Positions 8,201-19,000 of a stretch of 42,942 bases of DNA are shown here, in pieces. The translations under genes were made by a program, and so were the position numbers. The notes beneath the pieces were generated by a model, which did no database searches, was not told where the DNA came from, and saw nothing but the letters and a program-made list of their open reading frames with translations. Positions within the stretch are counted from its first letter, which is position 1; the number at the start of each line of letters is the position of its first letter. Origin of the DNA: an uncultured Saprospiraceae bacterium (GTDB lineage: Bacteria > Bacteroidota > Bacteroidia > Chitinophagales > Saprospiraceae); NCBI GenBank assembly GCA_937959375.1, contig CALGLS010000047.1, positions 1 to 42,942 of the forward strand, read 5' to 3'.

Positions 8201-11200
8201 ACAAAATTTAGTGTTACATTCTCTCCTACCTCAGCAGGTACAGTTGCCCCAATTACAAAACCTTCTGCATTTATTTGATACTCTTCTACCATAGAAGCGG
8301 CGGGCTGACAGATACAATTGCCATAAGAAACTGCATCAATAATGAAAGCTGATGAAGGGGAAGAGATTCGTAAATAACGTGTATGAACCGTTGTGGTAAA
8401 AACTTCATCCGCTAAAGTTGGTGAAGTAATTGTAAAAGGCGAAGCTGCTGCAGTAGCGAAATTAATTCCATCTAATGATTCATCAATAACAATTTGTGCA
8501 CCTGGCAAAAGGTAGGTTAGCGTTAGGATGTATTCCTCACCAACATCTAATATACTTCCTAAATCAATAATATACGAAGCTGGTCCAGCTCCCACTCCTG
8601 CGCCTTGTCCATCAGGAGCACCTAATACATCGTTTGGATTTGATACAGACCCATCATTTACTTGAGATACTGCATAATAAGTTGTGTTACAATCTGAATC
8701 GGCACAATCTATATCTCCATCTCCGTCATCGTCTATTCCGTTATTACAAATTTCTGGAACGACTACATTGACAAAAAAGGAATCTAGGCCCATGCAGCCT
8801 AGTGTATCTATCATATTTGCGTAATAGGTCCCAGATTGATTGATTTGAATATTATTTAAAATTAGATGATCTCTCAACGTTCCAGAATCATTTACTTGAT
8901 AGAGTGAATTAGGACCTGTCCAAACGAACACCTCTGAATTAAAGGTTCCAACAAAGTCTAATCTTAAGTTATCGCCTTCAAAAATCAAAACACTGTCACC
9001 TGCTATATCTGGAGCTGCGTTAATTGAATATTCTCCCACCAAGTTAATCGCAGATTGACAATCACAATGGTCATAAGTCACTGCATCTAAAATTAAATCA
9101 TTAGAGCCTGTAGGAGGAAATATTAATCGCACAAATCTAGTATGTACCGTTGTAGTTATCGTAATATCACTTGCACCTCCCACAGTATAAGGAGAAGCTG
9201 AAGAGGCAAAGAAGTTAACGCCATCTATAGATTCTTCAATCGTTAAACTTCCATCAAAAGTTACAACATCTAAGGTATAATCTTCACCAACACCTAGTAT
9301 ATTACCTAAATCAATAGTCATCTGATCTCCATCACCAAAAATCGCAGACAAAAAGTCGGGAGCTCCAAGAACATTATCACCTGACAAAACGCCAATATTC
9401 GTTTGAGCAGCAGCGTAATATTGGACACTACAATCTTCATCTTGGCAATCTATCGCACCATCCCCATCATTATCAACTCCATCGTTACATATTTCTGGTA
9501 TTTTGATTCCGAATGAGAAATAACTATTTGCTGGATCAGCAATCGTAATTCCTCGAAGAGATGCGCTGATAAAGTTCAACTGTTGAACAGTGGTTCCACC
9601 ATTTGTAAAATCACCATCATCGTCAATAAAAATATAATAGCTACCATCTGAACTTGGATAAGGTGGTAACATTGGTAAATCAAATTGAGGATCATCTACA
9701 TCTACTCTTAGCGCCACATTTTGTACATCTTGTGTTTCGGTAAACTTCCAAACTCTATCAATTCCAAGATATCCTCCATTTGGAATATCGTAGTTTGCGC
9801 CACTCCAAGAAGAGTTAACAGCTGCCCCATTATGTCCCCAAACTAAGGCAGCTTTATCTGTCAAAAATGCAGATGAGTTGGCGCTATTCGTTACCGCAAA
9901 GCTTGCACTTGCAATAGATACAATGGCAGAATCATCTACGGATTTAGATTGTTTTTGAATTAAAGCACCACAAGAGTCTACGGCGATACCAGCAATATCA
10001 TTGGCGTAACCATCCGTTACATCTTTTATAATTGTTCCATCAGAAAATACATAATTGTGTGGAAGTTCCAATCCATATTTAATTGCTAAATAAGAATTCA
10101 CCTTTTCCTTATCTGATTGAGATAAAGTGTCGTCGTAAATTAAAACTTCAGCGATTGTTCCATCAAAGATTTTATCACTGGTAAAAGAACCAACCTTAGA
10201 TTGGCGGCCTATAGATACTGGACCAGCATTGCTAATCAAATAGCTATTGTCTTCTTTTATTTCTGGATTTGTGATTTGGGCTAACGATGCTATTGGATCA
10301 CTTGCTACCTGTGTTCCATTTTGAAGAAGTGATTGAGCATCACCAAAAGCAACTTTCATTTCTATAAGTGTAGGATTAACTCCATTGCTATGACTGAACA
10401 AGGTGTTTGTACCACCAAATGCACCAGGCGTTATAAATTGAGCCTCAGCAGCAGACCAAGCTAAACCATATGATTCAAGATTTGTACTTCCAAAATCTAC
10501 GACAAATCGGGTGCTTTCTGTTGTTCCTACCGTTGGTTTTACGATAGAGAATATTTCCATACCTCCTTCCTCAGAAAAAATATAATCGTCCCCTAAATGC
10601 AATCCATCTGAAAAATCATCGGTATACGTTCCATCAAAAGTTACACCTGGATGATAGTTGATTGAGTTTGAGGAATAAGTCGGAAAATCTGTAGCATTTC
10701 CGTTTGCATTCGCTGAATAAAAGTTTGCTGATCGATCTGCCCAGCTATTTACGGCAGCAGCAGGGATGTCCGTGTTAAGTCCATTCTCTGCATCAAGCCA
10801 AAGTTGTAAATTGGATTGTACTCCACCAGGATAAGCTTCATCAATACGACCATCTCCATTGTCATCAATTCCGTTTCCACAAATCTCGAAGGTAGCGCAG
10901 CCTGTTGGAGCATTCGGTGTCCCTATCGTACTTGAACAAACTATGGATGGCGCAATAGGAACTGATCCATCATCCGTATTGGAAAAAGTATCGTCTGTAA
11001 AATTATAGGAACCAGGACTTGGGGAACCATTTTGGAGTACATAATCTACCGCAGCTGCCAACTGCATCTTATTGCCTGACATTGGTGTAAATGAGGTGGA
11101 CGTATTGTAAGCGATAATATCGGCACCTAATATCGAATTGGCCGTTCCTTTTTGGTTGTTGTAAAATATATTGTTTACCAATTCTATATCGGCTCCATAA

Positions 11201-12723
11201 TTATTTATCGCTCCACCAAATCCAGTGGACGTCACCAAGTTATCTACAAAAGTAGAACTTGTAATTTGCATGTTAGCGTTGAAAGATTTCACTGCTCCCC
11301 CTCCGTCATTCGCTCCGTCTGCATCTTTGAATGCCTCGTTTGATTTAAAGGTACAATTGATAATCAAGTTTGGTGTACCAGAATTATTAAAGGTAGAATT
11401 CATAAAAATGGCTCCTCCCGCTCCTGCTCTATTATTATAGAAGGTTGAGTTTATCACATCAATTCCTGTAATATTAGTACCATGGATGGCTCCTCCTTGA
11501 TCTAGCGTATCTCCGACACAGGACACAAAGTTACATCCTGAAACCAATAGCTTTGTAGCAGATGCCCAAATAGCTCCACCATCATCGTCTGCTTCACTAT
11601 TGGCAATATCACAGTCTATTATTTCATTTGAATAGGATTGAAAAAATCTCAATGCTCCACCGTTTTGTACAGAAGCAGTATTACCACAAAAATCACTGTT
11701 TCTGATCGTCCATTGATGGGCATTTTCAAGATTGAAAGCACCACCTCCACTACCTCTGGCATTGTTATCATAGAACGAGCAATACTCTACTACTAAATTT
11801 CCATTATTAGGATCAGAACTACTGGAAGTATTATAAAATTGAGAAAAAGATAGAGCACCTCCTCTTCCTATATTATTATCGTGAAAAACACAATTTTGGA
11901 ATAAGACTTCTGAATTTACATGCGACTGGTTGGCAAGAAATATTGATCCAAATCCAGTACTTCCAGCATCATTATTATTTACTTTTAAATCTATAAATTT
12001 ATAATCTACCTGAGCCGAACTTACTTGCTCAATGAGTATTGCTGGACCTCCTCCAGAAGCTGCATCTCCATTTGAGAGAACAAGTCCTCTGAATTCTAGT
12101 GAAGTGGCGGCGCTACTAGTTACCCTAATTAATCTATGCGAGGCTGCACCATCTATAGTTGTCTGATTCGTAATGGGATCATAATTGGTACATATTTCTG
12201 TACCCGTAGCAGCATTAGGAAAACCACCAATGACACATACATTAGTAGCAATATCTATCTGCAATCCGGGAGCATAGGTACCAGCAGCTATATAGACTGT
12301 TCCACCGGCTTCAATGGTAGTTTTTAAATCTGAAGAACCGAGTGCATTATCCCAGTCAGAACCCGATCCGTCTCCAGTAGCTATTACTTTCACATACTTT
12401 GCGACTCCATTGTAAGACGACTTACCTTCACTTAGAAAGTCATTTTCATCTTTAGCAACAGCTTGTTTACTAACAGGAAGATTTGTTTTGTTGAAATCAG
12501 AAAGGTAAGAAACTGAGTTTGTCTTCTGATTAGAAAAAGAAGTTGAATCAATTAAGTAAGAAATTTCATTTTCTGCTCCGAGTAGTTGATGATTTACATA
12601 AACACTGTTAGCATAAAAAGTATTTATATTGTTATATTCAACAAGCAATTTCTCTAAAGTTGGTGTAGCACCAATTTTAAAAAAAAATAAAAACCCAATG
12701 ATATGATAAATCGTAAATTTCAA
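5257..12723 (-). CDS. Giant secreted multidomain adhesin-like protein (beta-helix, LamG, MopE and TSP3 motifs), four-module form
   Basis: 2488 residues. Signal peptide about 1-19. A unique segment of about 85 residues follows. Residues ~109-600 form a right-handed parallel beta-helix, with many F-x-x-N-x-A-x-x-x-G-G-A-I/F turns. At ~612 lies EICGNGIDDNGDGRIDEAYP, then a LamG/concanavalin-like domain from LQLWLDAENG (~637) to ~870. A conserved region running to IWKFTETQDVQ-like sequence and beyond continues to ~1075. Residues ~1076-2100 hold four tandem ~250-residue modules, each opening with a MopE-like EICNNGIDDDGDGDIDC motif, then a domain ending H-T-R-Y-L-R and a C-x-C pair, then an Ig-like domain (FIWTGPNSFYQVTD). 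The end carries thrombospondin type 3-like motifs (~2105, ~2331) and a short cysteine/APV tail. The D/N-rich motifs should bind calcium. Likely role: surface adhesion or matrix. I see no canonical type IX secretion C-terminal domain. Confidence 0.9.
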   Translation of the reverse strand: MKFTIYHIIGFLFFFKIGATPTLEKLLVEYNNINTFYANSVYVNHQLLGAENEISYLIDSTSFSNQKTNSVSYLSDFNKTNLPVSKQAVAKDENDFLSEGKSSYNGVAKYVKVIATGDGSGSDWDNALGSSDLKTTIEAGGTVYIAAGTYAPGLQIDIATNVCVIGGFPNAATGTEICTNYDPITNQTTIDGAASHRLIRVTSSAATSLEFRGLVLSNGDAASGGGPAILIEQVSSAQVDYKFIDLKVNNNDAGSTGFGSIFLANQSHVNSEVLFQNCVFHDNNIGRGGALSFSQFYNTSSSSDPNNGNLVVEYCSFYDNNARGSGGGAFNLENAHQWTIRNSDFCGNTASVQNGGALRFFQSYSNEIIDCDIANSEADDDGGAIWASATKLLVSGCNFVSCVGDTLDQGGAIHGTNITGIDVINSTFYNNRAGAGGAIFMNSTFNNSGTPNLIINCTFKSNEAFKDADGANDGGGAVKSFNANMQITSSTFVDNLVTSTGFGGAINNYGADIELVNNIFYNNQKGTANSILGADIIAYNTSTSFTPMSGNKMQLAAAVDYVLQNGSPSPGSYNFTDDTFSNTDDGSVPIAPSIVCSSTIGTPNAPTGCATFEICGNGIDDNGDGRIDEAYPGGVQSNLQLWLDAENGLNTDIPAAAVNSWADRSANFYSANANGNATDFPTYSSNSINYHPGVTFDGTYTDDFSDGLHLGDDYIFSEEGGMEIFSIVKPTVGTTESTRFVVDFGSTNLESYGLAWSAAEAQFITPGAFGGTNTLFSHSNGVNPTLIEMKVAFGDAQSLLQNGTQVASDPIASLAQITNPEIKEDNSYLISNAGPVSIGRQSKVGSFTSDKIFDGTIAEVLIYDDTLSQSDKEKVNSYLAIKYGLELPHNYVFSDGTIIKDVTDGYANDIAGIAVDSCGALIQKQSKSVDDSAIVSIASASFAVTNSANSSAFLTDKAALVWGHNGAAVNSSWSGANYDIPNGGYLGIDRVWKFTETQDVQNVALRVDVDDPQFDLPMLPPYPSSDGSYYIFIDDDGDFTNGGTTVQQLNFISASLRGITIADPANSYFSFGIKIPEICNDGVDNDGDGAIDCQDEDCSVQYYAAAQTNIGVLSGDNVLGAPDFLSAIFGDGDQMTIDLGNILGVGEDYTLDVVTFDGSLTIEESIDGVNFFASSASPYTVGGASDITITTTVHTRFVRLIFPPTGSNDLILDAVTYDHCDCQSAINLVGEYSINAAPDIAGDSVLIFEGDNLRLDFVGTFNSEVFVWTGPNSLYQVNDSGTLRDHLILNNIQINQSGTYYANMIDTLGCMGLDSFFVNVVVPEICNNGIDDDGDGDIDCADSDCNTTYYAVSQVNDGSVSNPNDVLGAPDGQGAGVGAGPASYIIDLGSILDVGEEYILTLTYLLPGAQIVIDESLDGINFATAAASPFTITSPTLADEVFTTTVHTRYLRISSPSSAFIIDAVSYGNCICQPAASMVEEYQINAEGFVIGATVPAEVGENVTLNFVGGGFDDWVFVWTGPNFFYQITDTGDGNSRDQLTLNNIQTNQAGVYTVFYFDPVGCVDSTTFTVNVSVPPEICNNGIDDDGDGDIDCADSDCNTTYYATAQTNTGSVLNPESLLGAPDGQVTTIGTATSMVVDLGSALDIGEDYTLTIAHVSSGATLAIEESIDGINFFPAAGSPITVPSASLADTTFTTSSHTRYLRLTAGATIVRVDAITYGNCICQPVVAMVEEYEINAGGFVTGSIAPVFVGDDLILNFDGGGFDDWVFIWTGPNSFYQVTDTGDGNARDRLVLTNIQANQIGEYKVVYYDNVGCVDSTSFTVNLLVPEICDNGIDDDGDGDIDCADSDCAIFNYAISQTSVGVVNPSFATGATDDLYANITVGDTMVIDLGVAMDTSIVYFIRGIGNNIATTVEESIDGVNFFTNSASPYNMSIGAPTSYAFTTEVHTRYLRLTFEEVTLGAASLSLDAAFNYGCICQPTPTMTEEYQIDFENYFTGTNATAVQGNHLRLEFIGNTFDDWTFIWTGPNSFYQVTDSGTDRDRIDLSNIQANQAGDYKVVYFDDDGCVDSTTFTVTVLTPEICNNGLDDDGDGNVDCADGDCSGVDTDGDTICDAYDLDDDNDGIPDLEEGHCPTYEFGFEADREGWWQDNLNDGNIQGRVIHSSSLLTSEGCTMSNIPANPAGNFIMADDTYGGTMHFESLNNLNADLSNKLNGEFSFNWINGTYDGITGTQDPGVAVMEVNLTGGGTTITTTFDATGLANIGIWTTFTFDLDDATWSGTAADLLTVLSDLDRIEIEMESISGKDWSVSDCTDGEYFGLGNVAFSCESRDTDNDLVADYLDLDSDNDGIYDVDEAGHGQTDADGDGVIDGTPTLFGLNGLFNNIETVTDNGTISYVIADSETTPDGVYDAYELDADADACFDTQEEGIVDGDADGIAGTGAPLVDGSGLVNGNVYTTPTNNEWQNPLLNNSCSTNCEAKAPVISKK
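6420..9494 (-). repeat. Four tandem ~755-base coding modules inside the giant gene
   Basis: MopE-like motifs mark module boundaries at plus-strand positions about 9430-9494, 8700-8757, 7939-7998, 7178-7239 and 6420-6482, so the protein period is 246, 253, 253 and 252 residues. Each module has the same order: calcium-motif linker, a domain with Y-Y-A-x-x-Q, I-D-L-G and H-T-R-Y-L-R, a C-I-C-Q-P segment, then an Ig-like domain with W-T-G-P-N-x-x-Y-Q. Stretches of DNA such as the GTTGTGTTACAATCTGAATC run near 7920 and 8680 are identical between modules, indicating recent duplication. Confidence 0.85.
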
Positions 12724-13030
12724 TATTAATTACTCTTATATTTAAGAGAGCATCAGATACACTCAATAATTTTGATTCATTTATATAATGATAACCATCT
12801 AGGTACTATTTATAACAAGCATACTCCCAACGAATGGTAATACTCATGTTAAGTTAGTTTTTTTAGAAATCAAAAAAATTGGCAGAGAAGGTAACCTTCT
12901 ACTGGCTGTAATATTATATTAGAAATTAGGGGTGATAGTTATTCGGATTAACACATTCAAAAAATATGCCATGAATTAGAACTAAACTGACTAAGGTAAA
13001 AATATTCACTCATGTAAAATATTAGCAAAA
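12724..13030. other. Spacer between the two giant genes
   Basis: 307 bases of AT-rich DNA hold the leader of the 2488-residue protein gene and the end of the 2946-residue one. No promoter matching TTG-N17-23-TAnnTTTG is visible on the minus strand, so I cannot say where the downstream gene starts its transcript. A weak hairpin lies at 12884-12904 (listed separately). No open frame of note was seen. Confidence 0.4.
12872..12904 (-). terminator. Weak candidate terminator after the 2946-residue giant gene
   Basis: AGAAGG (12886-12891) pairs with CCTTCT (12895-12900), and CAG/CTG extend the stem past a one-base bulge. On the minus strand the hairpin is followed by CCAA and then seven U (A-run at 12872-12878). 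The stem is short and lies about 130 bases beyond the stop codon, so it may be only a partial terminator. Confidence 0.35.
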
Positions 13031-13066
13031 TTATTGTTTGCTGAGGACAGGGGCCTGTGCTCCGCA
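13031..13066 (-). other. C-terminal tail motif, copy 2 (CGAQAPVLSKQ)
   Basis: The final 11 codons plus stop encode C-G-A-Q-A-P-V-L-S-K-Q, preceded by C-I-S-N, again giving C-x3-C before the tail. It differs from copy 1 at four of 11 positions, all but E/G being conservative. Confidence 0.75.
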
Positions 13067-16000
13067 ATTTGAAATACAAGAGCCTACAAGAGGATTTTGC
13101 CACTCACTATTAGGTGGACTTGCATAAGTGATTGTAGTTACTCGACCATTCATATCGATAGAAGGCACACCTGTTCCTGCGATTCCGTCTGTATCTCCAT
13201 CCACAACTCCTGCCTCTAATGCATCGAAACATGTATCCCCGTCGGCATCTATTTCATAGGCATCATAGATTCCATCAGGAGTAGTTTCGCTATCCGCAAT
13301 GGTATAGCTTAATGATCCATTATCAGCAATGACCTCTACTCCATCAAACAAACCATTTGTTCCGAAGCTAGTAGATAAACCATCGATTATTCCATCTGCA
13401 TTCGCATCAGTTTGTCCATGACCAGCTTCGTCTACATCAAAAATTCCGTCATTATCAGAATCAAGATCTAAAGAATTAACAACGCCGTCACCATCTGTAT
13501 CGGTACAGTAAGTTCCAAAAATTGTTTGTAAACCTATACCTCCATTTGAAAGGGCTCCTGTCTGAGAATATCGAATGACTATATAATCAATTGGCTGATT
13601 AAATACAACGTCAATGGCTGCTTGCTCGGCAGTTCCAGCTGCATTAGCATCTCCTGGAATAAATGGTAAGTTGTCACTGGTCGTTGTTGTTGTTCTAACC
13701 CATTGATTCGCGTCGGGTGCGTTAATAACTAAAAAACCAGTCTGCTTTGCTGTTACTATTGGAGCAACAGGGGTCGCTCCATTATAACCTACGATATCCA
13801 CAACCTCTCGTGTGTTTACGTTACCACCTCTATCAATATCACCAATTACAAAAGAAACTTCCTGTAATAACACACCGGGTGCATTATTAATGTCCATTGC
13901 AAAATCGACAAAATCTTGTAAACTATCTAAACCTATAGCATCAATACTAAGTGCATGATATGATCCAATATTAGTTTGATTAAAGGTGTTATCATCGGGG
14001 TTGTCCACATACAAATTATAATTAAAAGTACCGTCGGCATTGGTATAAGCAACAGATTGAACAGCAGATGGTGTTCCACCTGATACGTTTGTAAAAGCCG
14101 GTGTAATTTCATTCCAAGCCAAAATAGTATCCGTCATACATCCTTCGTCTATATCAGGGATCCCATCATTGTCATCATCCAAATCAAGATAATCACAGAT
14201 CAGATCTCCATCATTATCAAAATCTGAACAGTCTGAGTCTGCGCAATCTATATCACCATCGCCATCATCGTCGATACCATTACCACAGATTTCATCTGGT
14301 AGTATAACATCCACAACAATAGAAACACTATCAAAACAACCTAAATCATCAAAATAAAAGACGTTATAAACACCAGATTGATTTGTTTGAATATTAACTA
14401 AATATAGATGATCTCTCGCCAATCCTGAGTCCGTGACTTGATACAGTGAATTGGGCCCTGACCAAATGAATGTCCCTGTATTATAGGTCCCAACAATATC
14501 TAGTGTTAAACTATCACCTTGATTCAACGTGACACTATCACCAACTATTTCTGGATCCGAATTAATTGCATATTTTTCTTCTATCGCAGGAAAAGGCGTA
14601 CATAGACAATTCCCATAAGTCACAGCTTCTAAGTCTAATGAATTCCCCCCTCCAGACGAAAGTGTTAATCGAACATATCGAGTATGTACTGTTGTTGTTA
14701 CAACAAGATCCTCTGCTCCAGAAAGACTATATGGAGAAATGGAAGCAGGTGAAAAATTAATTCCATCTATAGATTCTTCAATAGTCATATTCCCATTGCC
14801 GTTTGTGATATTCAATGTATATTCCTTCCCAACATTTAAAGGAGTTCCTAAATCAAGGGTCATTTGATCATTAGAGCCAAAAAGCGCAGATAAAAAGTTA
14901 GGTGCACCTACAGCAAAATCTCCATTTATTATTCCAGTATTCGTTTGTGAAACAGCATGATAAATAGTAATACAGTCTGCATCAGCACAATCTATATCAC
15001 CATCCCCATCATTGTCTCCTCCATCATTACAAATTTCTGGCACTTTCATTCCTATTGAAAAATAACTATTGGTCGGATCTTCAATGGTCGTTTCCCAAGT
15101 TGATCCATTTACAAAACTCATTTCTTGAACTGTTGTTCCTCCATTTGAAAAATCACCGTCATCATCAATAAAAAGATGATAGGTACCATCTGAGGAAGGA
15201 AATGGCGGTAAAGCGGGTAGGTCAAATTCAGGATCATTTACATCTACTCTTAACACTACATTTTGAACGTCTTGTGTTTCTGTAAATTTCCAAACTCTAT
15301 CTATCCCCAAATACCCTCCGTTAGGAATATCATAGTTAGTCCCATTCCATGAGGCATTTTCAGCTGCGCCATTATGTCCCCAAACTAATGCAGTTTGATC
15401 ACTGATAAATGTTGATGTGTTGGCACTATTAGTTGCCCAATAAGCAAGATGCGCCATAGAAATAATAGCCGAATCACCTACGGCTTTAGATTGTTTTTGA
15501 ATTAAGGCACCACAAGAATCTACTCCAACACCTGCGATATCATTGGCATATCCATCGGTGATATCTTTTATTAGTGTTCCATCTGAGAAATAATAATTGT
15601 GATTTAAAGTCAGACCATATTTAACAGCTAAATAAGAATTGACCTTCTCTTGATCAGATTGACTAAGCGTATCATTATAAACAAGCACTTCTGATATAGC
15701 TCCGTTAAAAATTCTAGATTGGCTTAAGGCAAAACTTGATGCTTGCCGACCGATAGTAACTGGTCCAGCTGCTACATTTCCGAACGTATCCACTTCTGCG
15801 ATTTCGTTGGCTGTTATTTGAGTAAGGCCTGGTATCGCTGTAGTTTGTAAAGCAGAACCATTTTTCAATAAGGTTTGGTCTGTTTCAAAATCTATTTCAA
15901 GACCTACCAGAGTAGCTAAGGGACCGGTATGATGAAAAAAGAATTCATCTGCTCCTCCATGCGAGGTTGGTGTTTGATTCTTTGAATAAATGTGTGTCCA

Positions 16001-19000
16001 GTTTAAACCAATAACTTCATTACTCCCATGTCCAAAATCATATATATTGGCAAAAGAATTTCCTGTAGGTGCATGTTCTACCACCGAGAATATTTGCATT
16101 CCTCCATTATCGGAATAAATATAATCTGATCCAAGATGTAATCCATCTGAGTAAATATCAGTAAAACTTCCATCAAAACTAATCCCTGGATGATAGTTGA
16201 TCGCATTTTCTTCATAAGTAGGATCATCGGTAGAATTAACATCTGAATTTGCAGAATAAAAATTAGTGGATCGGTCTGCCCAACTCGTTACATCATCACC
16301 AAAGACGGTTGTATTAGTTCCTTGTTCTGCATCAAGCCATAATTGTAAATTGGTTTGTACGCCGCCGGGATAAGCTTCATCAATTCGGCCATCTCCGTTA
16401 TCGTCGATACCATTTCCACAAATTTCCTCTGAGGCACAAGGATTGACATCTGTAATTTGAATAAAAACTTCAGAGGTATCTACACAAGCATTTCCATTGG
16501 TAAGCGTGTATAAAAATGAGATTAAAGAATCACTATTTAATGGACAATCACCTGGAGCAGTAAACGTGAATGCTCCTGAATTTGGATCAGCTAATGTCAC
16601 AGAACCTACAGTAGGTTGAGCAATGATATTAAACGTAAGAGAATTGTTTCCAGACAAATCTACACCATTCAATGTATCAGAAAAAGAGGTGAGCTCATCA
16701 GTTTGATAATTTTGAGTCCAGATCAATATACGGTTACTTGCGTATTCTGCTAAAGCTAAATAGGTTTGGTTCCCTTCCGTGAATACCACTGCCTGGCCCG
16801 AGTTTCGAATTCCTGTAGCAGATGTGCTAGCTCCTGTTGAAGTAAAGTCAGGTTGTCCTAATACGTAATCACCATCTGCGCCATTTGCTTTTGAATTAGC
16901 ATCTATAAAAACAAGAATTCTTGGTCCATAATCAGATACATATAAATTTCCTGCTTTATCAGAACTCAATTGATATGGAACATCGATAGAGCTTGCAGAT
17001 AAACTAAAAGTAGTGGTTGTGAAATCGGTTTGACCAAGTACACGATCCGCATCTGCACCATTTGATTTATTTTTAGCATCTTCCCAGATCAGTATTCTAT
17101 TGTCCGCAGCAGCTCCAACATACAAGTCACCATCAATCACTGTGACACCCGATGTTGCATTGGTCGTTGAAATAGTTCCACCAGATGAAGCCGTTACAAA
17201 ATCAGGCTGTCCAAGAACACCATCTGCATCTGCACCGTTGGCTTTACTAGCTGCCGCATCATATCTTAGGGTTCTTCTATTTCCTCCATCCGTAACCCAT
17301 AATGTCCCGTCTGGTTCAATAGCCAGTCCAATGGGTTGATTGAGCTTAGAGGCAGTTATTGCTGCTGTTCTTGTAACAAAGTCTGTTTGCCCCAATACGC
17401 CATCTGCGTTTGCTCCACTTGTTATCGTAGAAGCATTATCAAATCGTAAAACTCTATTGTTATCAAAATCAACGACCCAAAGGCTTCCATTTTGATCAAC
17501 CTGAATAGCGGTTAAGCGATTAAATTTATTCGCAGCTAAACCACTTGTATTACTAATAAAATCAGTTTGTCCAAGTACTACTTCAGCAGGATCTCCATTT
17601 AGGAAAGCTGCTTTAGAGCCAAAACGAAGAATTCGATTATTCATTTGTTCTGCAACAAAAACTTTCCCACTAGATTCATCGACAGCAATTCCTCGTGGAT
17701 CACGGAAGGTTGTGTCAGAAAGGCCATTTGTATTAGAAGTAAAATCTTCTTGACCAACTACTTGATAAGCGGTTTGTCCATTTTCATATCCTATGACAGA
17801 AACGCCACAATCTGGATCATCACAATCGATTAAGCCATCTCCATCATCGTCAAGACCATTATCACAGATCTCTGGTGGAACGCCCAAGACAATGCTTTGA
17901 TTATTACCAAATTCAGAAGTATTGTTAGTCGGATCAATAGCAAGTGCCGTAATTGGTGTATTTGCAGCTAGACCTTTTCCTGTTACATCAAATGTAAATT
18001 CAAAACGATTTTCTGTTTTTGAAGCAGTGGCTCCTGTTCCATCATCGGTGTAGGAACTAGTGGAAGCATCTACATCACCGACACTACCTTCCAATTCTGA
18101 GTCGATAAAAATATGTCCCTCTCCAAAGCTACTCGTATAAGCGGGAGGAAGTGGACTTGGGTTAGTTGATAAATCCGTTACATAAAATTCTACTTCAGAA
18201 CCTGCAGGAGCAAATCCGGTAATGATTAAATCATCGCCAACTAAAGTAGCGCCATCAATCACAGGAAAATTTAGTAAGTTATTTTCTCCTGTATCTACAT
18301 CCCCATCATCATTGGGTGTAACAGAAAAACTACCTAGTGGGTTATTCAAACCAATACCTAGACCAGCATTATTAGCAAATTGATTTCTACTAATTCGATT
18401 ATTCACTCCAGTTCCTAAGATAGCAATTCCAGAATCTCCATTATTTTGAATTCGATTTCCAACGAACAACTCATTGGTATTAAGCATAGAAGGTGCCCAA
18501 CCAATAATTGTATTTGAAGAAGCACTCTCTAAATATATTCCTCTATTTTGGTTGCCTAATGGTGTCAACCAATCTGATGCAATACCTATTACATTTCCGG
18601 CTATTATCGAGGTACCTGTGCTGTTTATTCGAATTCCATCTCCTGTATGCCCTGATATAATATTGTATTCAACAGTATCATTTACATTATCTCCATTTGT
18701 TCCGATTATCGTATTGGTAAAAGCCCCATAGATATAAATTCCATTTGATCCTAACAGAGCTGTTGTACCAGTTAAATCTGTTCCAAGATAATTACCCGCG
18801 ACTATATTTCCGTCTCCTGTCCCGGCAGATGAAAACCGAATGCCCGTATTTCCTACAATAATATTTCGTTCTGAAACATCATGAATACCATTTGAGTTAG
18901 TTCCTATAATGTTATGATTATTATCATCCGTTAATTGAATCCCATAGTCTGTATTCTCTAACAATCCTAATCCGACTACATCGGTACCGATATAATTTCC

